Origin: Hyaloscypha bicolor E
Taxonomy: Eukaryota; Ascomycota; Leotiomycetes; Helotiales; Hyaloscyphaceae
DNA: 64,000 nucleotides
Reading direction: 5' to 3'
Assembly (NCBI RefSeq): GCF_002865645.1
Contig: NW_020194512.1
Coordinates: 1,461,119-1,525,118 of the forward strand
A model generated the notes under the pieces. The model was not told the DNA's origin. It saw only the letters and a list, made by a program, of their open reading frames with translations, and ran no database searches. Of the stretch, positions 60,170-64,000 are shown one piece after another. The position numbers and the translations under genes are program-made. Within the stretch, counting starts at the first letter, position 1. Each line of letters starts with the position of its first letter.

Positions 60170-61227
60170 TCAGTACTTAGGAGTAAGCAATTGCCTCTCA
60201 CTCGGCGGCACGTAACAATCCTCCTCCACCCCAGCTTTCTCCCAAAGCTCTTCCTTTGACCACGGCCCCTGCATCAACATAGCTTCCAACCCCTTAAACG
60301 CATCCATCCTCTTCTTCCTCTTGACCGCCCACTCCTTGACCTCCCTGCCAACCTTGCTAACCTCCTCCTTCGTCACCATCTTCACTGCTCCCTCCTTGAA
60401 TTCGCGCAATTTCTCGGCTTTGAGCTTATTTTCTTGTTGTATGGAAGAAATCAAGGTGTGCAGAGCGGCAGTTGTTGGAGCAGAGAGGAGCGTGTTCAGT
60501 TTGAGTGTTAAATTGCGTTGGGTGGTTTTCAGGGAAGGGATGCTGGATTTGAGGGTGTTGATTTGCTCGTCCATTGAAGCGAGTTGTTCGGGGGAGAGGG
60601 TATCTGCTGCGTCCTGCCTCGTAGTTAGCAAGGGATGTTGGTAGGAAGAGAAGGAGAGAACAAGCCTGCAAACCCCAAAAAACCCACTGTCCACCGCCAT
60701 CCTTCTTTGTAGCCTTCCCCACGATCTGCCCATTCTGCTCCATCTCCTTGAGCAGCTTGTCCGCTACCGTCTTCGTGACCTGTCTTCCCATTAACACCCA
60801 TTTCAATTTTACACGGAGGTACCACCAAGATAAGGAGAGAGAGGAGACAAACCTTCCCATGCAAATTAGCACTGACCTCCGTAGCACTATACGGCCGATT
60901 CTGCTCCTTCAGATACCGAGCCATGATCTCGATCGCCTCTTCACCGTTAACCGCCTTCACCTTCTCCTTCTCCCCTACTTTCTTGCCATCGCCCTCCTTC
61001 TTTGCTCCATCAGCTTTAACTTCCTTCTTTCCTGCAGCCTCGCCATCCTTCTCGACCTTCTCTTTCTTGACAGCCTTTGGCTTCTCAACCTTGGGTTTAT
61101 CGCTCTTCGCCTTCTCAGCCTTAGGCTTCGTAACCTTCGCTTTCTCGTTCTTGGGCTTCAGGACAGGTGGGAGTTCCGAGGTGTTGCTGGAGGCATCGTC
61201 GTCGGGTTTAGGTTTGCGCGGTGCCAT
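60170..61227 (-). CDS. HOP2: homologous-pairing protein 2 (HOP2/TBPIP), meiotic recombination
   Basis: HOP2 with MND1 stimulates DMC1/RAD51 strand exchange during meiosis. Three exons: 61227-60853, 60779-60666, 60613-60170; total 310 aa. The N-terminal ~95 residues are a Lys/Glu-rich extension (PKAEKAKSDKPKVEKPKAVK). The winged-helix TBPIP domain follows (EEAIEIMARYLKEQNRPYSA, then SANLHGK spliced to VTKTVADKLLKEMEQNGQI). After the exon-3 junction come the leucine-zipper coiled coil (TLSPEQLASMDEQINTLKSS) and the C-terminal basic helix (KEWAVKRKKRMDAFKGLEAM). Intron 2 (60614-60665) appears to be GC-AG: the only junction that keeps the family sequence (FWGLQ|DAADTL) needs a GC donor, with branch site GCTAAC. 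The stop at 60170-60172 follows LLTPKY. Confidence 0.9.
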
Positions 61228-61678
61228 GTTGGCAGCACGTGTAGTTCCGGAGGTGAATAGATCGAACTGTAGACGTACTTCAGTAGTAGGTAATGATTAA
61301 GAGGCAATTGACACGCACGAGTTGATGAGGAAATTATAGGAATTGATGGAAGACCTCCACGGTGATTAGGAGGAGGAGAGCTGCAGCCTTGCCAAGAAGT
61401 GAAGTCAACAAATCGGGAATGCATGCTAAGCGAGAGCCACTTTTTAGCTCCTCGACACGCAAAAAGCAGCGATAGAAGTAGCGTGGAAAACGCGAGGGTA
61501 TCATTTCTACTCAGAGCATATTTATCCCCTTCCCATTCCCCGTTTCATTCCAATCCTGATTTTCTTTCTCGTCCTTCCTTTTCATAGCAGACATGATATG
61601 TATGCAATCCCTAAACTCCAACAATGCTCGCTCTCTGATGGCGCCAAACCAAACCATCGCACCTTTTTTGGAATAAAA
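61228..61678. promoter_or_regulatory. HOP2 promoter and SKT5-type gene 3' UTR
   Basis: A 451-bp gap in a head-to-tail arrangement. It must contain the HOP2 promoter and the 3' UTR of the next gene. No named site is clear. Confidence 0.4.
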
Positions 61679-64000
61679 TCACATAATCGCCTATTTATCG
61701 TTAGTAAGCTTGCTGGGGGATGGGATGGATGGGAAAGACTTACACAATCACCGTCCTTCTTCGTGGCCGGAATGCCCATTTCCTCGAATGTGGCTGGGCC
61801 CTGCTTTTTCGGTGGTCCTGATGAAGCAGAATTATTTGATCCACCACCAGCTGATGGTGGGACGGAAGAAGCTTGTGAAAGTGGGGCTGGAGAGGGTCTG
61901 CCTTGCGAAGATGAGATTGGAGATGGTCTTGAACCATTTCCTTGTGAAGACATGGTTATCTGTGGCGGGCGTTGCGTTGCACGACCTGGTTGCTGGGGAG
62001 GTGGCATAGAATCGAATCGATCTGGTCGCTGTTGCATCGTGGGAGTACCAGTTGTAGGTGTCATCGAACTTCCTTTTTCAGGTCGCTGGGCATAATTCGC
62101 AGCTGGGTCTCGTCTCTGGACTGGAGAATTATATCCCGCCGGCTGAGGTGAGAATCCTGCTGATTGAGGCGACGGTCTGCCGTATTGGTCATAGCCTGGT
62201 GATGGTTGAGGTTTGTTCAAGTTTGGTGAAGGGAGAGGTTTCTGTCCGTAGTTTGAAGAATCTACATTGAGGGAGGGGAGTCGTTGATGGTTTGGATTTG
62301 GAGAAGGGTCACGGCGGAACTGGGGTGGAATTTGTGGCTCCCATCCTGCGGAGATGACTCGACCCCTACCATCCGGCGTGCTGCCTCGACCTACAGGAAG
62401 AGGCATGTTGCCCATACTGGTATTAGGTCTCATCGCCTCTCGAGGCCTCAAACCTTGATTCATGGTCTCTGTGTTAGAGTGAACTAGAGGCCGGATACCA
62501 AATGCTGAGGAAGGTCTATCTGCTTGTGGTCCAGAGGCAGGGTTCGGTCGCAGTCCTGCATTGAAAGCACTAGGCACTGGCGGTCCGTCGTCCTCAGGAT
62601 ATGGTGCAGTAGATGCTGGCCTGCCGGCTGGCGAAACCCGCCTAGGAGGAGCCGCATTTCCAAATGAATTTCTTGGATCTCTTGGATCTGGCATTTCTGT
62701 TCTTTCCTCCGCTTCCGCCATGGACTGCATAGGAGCTGGCTTCTGCTTAAATCGTTCAGGTCTCTTTCCCCGTTGAGATCCGTATTGTGATTTGATCCTC
62801 GTAATTGCAATTTGCTCGTGATCTTTCTTTGAGAATGTATTGTTCTTTCTGATGCTCTCAATTCTTCCCAGTGCATCTGTGTTGCCATGCGCAGCCGCCT
62901 TCTGATACCAAGCCTCCGATTCTCGCAGATCCGCAGTCACATAGATGCCAATTTCGTAGAAGTAGCCCATGGCAAACTCTGCAGTGGCGTTTTTTGCTCC
63001 AGCGGCTCGTTTGGCGTACGTAAAAGCCAGCTCCTCATTCTTCTCAAAGATGCCTTCGTATCCACACAAGAACCATTTACTGATTGCCATATCAGCATCA
63101 GATTCCCCTTGCCGGGCTGCCAGGGCAGCATAATGCAACGAGAGAGCTGGCTCAAATTCGCAACCGAGTTGACAAAGCTCATATGCTTGTGCCATCTTCA
63201 GCTGTGCTTTGGCGAAACCCAGATAGGCTGCCTTCTCGATGAATAATCTAGCGTCATTCATGTCAAATGGAAGGAATTGTTCCGGAACATCGATATTTGG
63301 CAACTCCCTCGAAAGTAGCATGCCGTAGACGTAAGCTCCTTGAGGTGCATTCTCATCTGCAGTGGCCGCAGCAAGTCGAATAAGATCAGTCCCGCGCTGA
63401 TAATCCTGCAACATCCCATGCTGGCCGAGCAGAGTCATCATGCCCAGTCTGTATCTCGAAGCTGAATCCTTCAATGCCACGCCCTTCTGGTAATGTTCGA
63501 TGGCCTTTGCTGAGTTGTTCGCCGACTCATACTGCATGCCTATCCGGTACTCGGCTCGAGCATATCCTTTCTCCGCAGCTCTCCTATATGCCATGAATGC
63601 CTCCTTCTTCTCTACGCGGAAGCCAAATTTTCCAAATTCGAGCCACATTCCCTTCATGAATTCGGCTTTAGGATGGTGTTGGTCTGCTAGAAAGTTGACA
63701 ATATTCAGCGCATCCTCCCTCAACTGATGCGCGACCTTCGGCGTAATAGGCCTTCCTGTTTGCCCTTCTGCAACGTCCCGCGAAGCACTTTGGCTAGCCA
63801 CCTCGACCCAAGACAATGCATCCTGCGCCCACGCCAGTTGTATCTCCGGATCCGTAGACTTTAAGACCATAGTTCTCGCCCTCTCGAGCACTTCCTCCTT
63901 GTCCTCATCAGAGAGTGGCACATTGGGCCCCGGGTTTCGTGGCTTCGGAAAGGGGCTGAACTTGGGCGACTCTTGGTCTGCGCGTGGCCCTCCGTTCTGA
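61679..64000 (-). CDS. SKT5: SKT5/CHS4-type chitin synthase activator (5' part outside window)
   Basis: SKT5/CHS4 proteins carry Sel1-like repeats and recruit and activate class IV chitin synthase (CHS3) at the septum and growing wall. The frame is open to the window end, so the N-terminus is missing. Visible: a Sel1-repeat array (HPKAEFMKGMWLEFGKFGF, EKGYARAEYRIGMQYE, DSASRYRLGMMTLLGQHG, LGFAKAQLKMAQAYELC, NATAEFAMGYFYEIG), then a long Pro/Ser/Gln-rich disordered tail. The exon ends at 61744 (GDGDC frame, last codon Cys) and a 53-bp intron with branch site TTACTAAC leads to a 12-base last exon (61690-61679) encoding Ala-Ile-Met-stop. The mature C-terminus is therefore CAIM, a CaaX prenylation box, as known for this family. 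Reading through the intron instead gives a false 40-residue end. Confidence 0.92.

Overview
The window is nuclear DNA of a filamentous ascomycete (Pezizomycotina). The evidence is short 45-80 bp introns with GTRNGT donors and TRCTAAC-like branch sites, conserved single-copy eukaryotic genes, a HET-domain relic, and a retroelement destroyed by transitions of the repeat-induced point mutation (RIP) type. Leotiomycetes is my best guess at class, but that is inference only. I built multi-exon models by hand from splice sites. Those called as intact close in frame: UGGT 1499 aa, alpha-COP 1223, RPN12 272, HSP90-like/NOV protein 1929, condensin 1212, CDC7 471, uL15 149, acyltransferase 561, CCCH protein 618, HOP2 310.

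Layout. 0-11 kb is gene-poor and decayed: an AT-rich patch (2.05-2.44 kb), a broken RPN10 copy (2.7-3.6 kb), a coding relic (4.2-4.7 kb), and a tandem pair of an unrecognised family with a possible zinc site and a Myb/SANT-like stretch. The 4.9-6.8 kb copy is intact and the 8.2-9.9 kb copy is broken. 11.3-21.6 kb is a housekeeping block: UGGT (ER glycoprotein folding sensor) and alpha-COP (COPI coat) diverge from one intergenic region, followed by the proteasome lid subunit RPN12. 22.3-42.1 kb is an accessory island: a HET pseudogene, a remnant resembling the N-terminal domain of fungal STAND proteins, a complete 7,980-bp Ty3/gypsy-type LTR element with 205-bp LTRs and a CTGCC target duplication (minus strand, interior heavily RIP-mutated), a nine-exon HSP90-like ATPase/NOV (DUF3883) gene, and an HNH_2-like gene. 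44.6-64 kb is again ordinary: condensin CND1 and CDC7 (divergent), ribosomal protein uL15, a membrane acyltransferase, a CCCH zinc-finger protein, the meiotic factor HOP2, and the 3' part of an SKT5-type chitin synthase activator with a CaaX end.

The most interesting part is the island between RPN12 and condensin. It combines allorecognition-type relics with two genes carrying nuclease-like domains (HSP90-like ATPase plus NOV, and HNH_2). Families of these kinds recur in self/non-self and genome-conflict systems. The intact HSP90-like/NOV gene is the best candidate for an undescribed function here. That functional link is inference; only the domains and the context are visible in the sequence.
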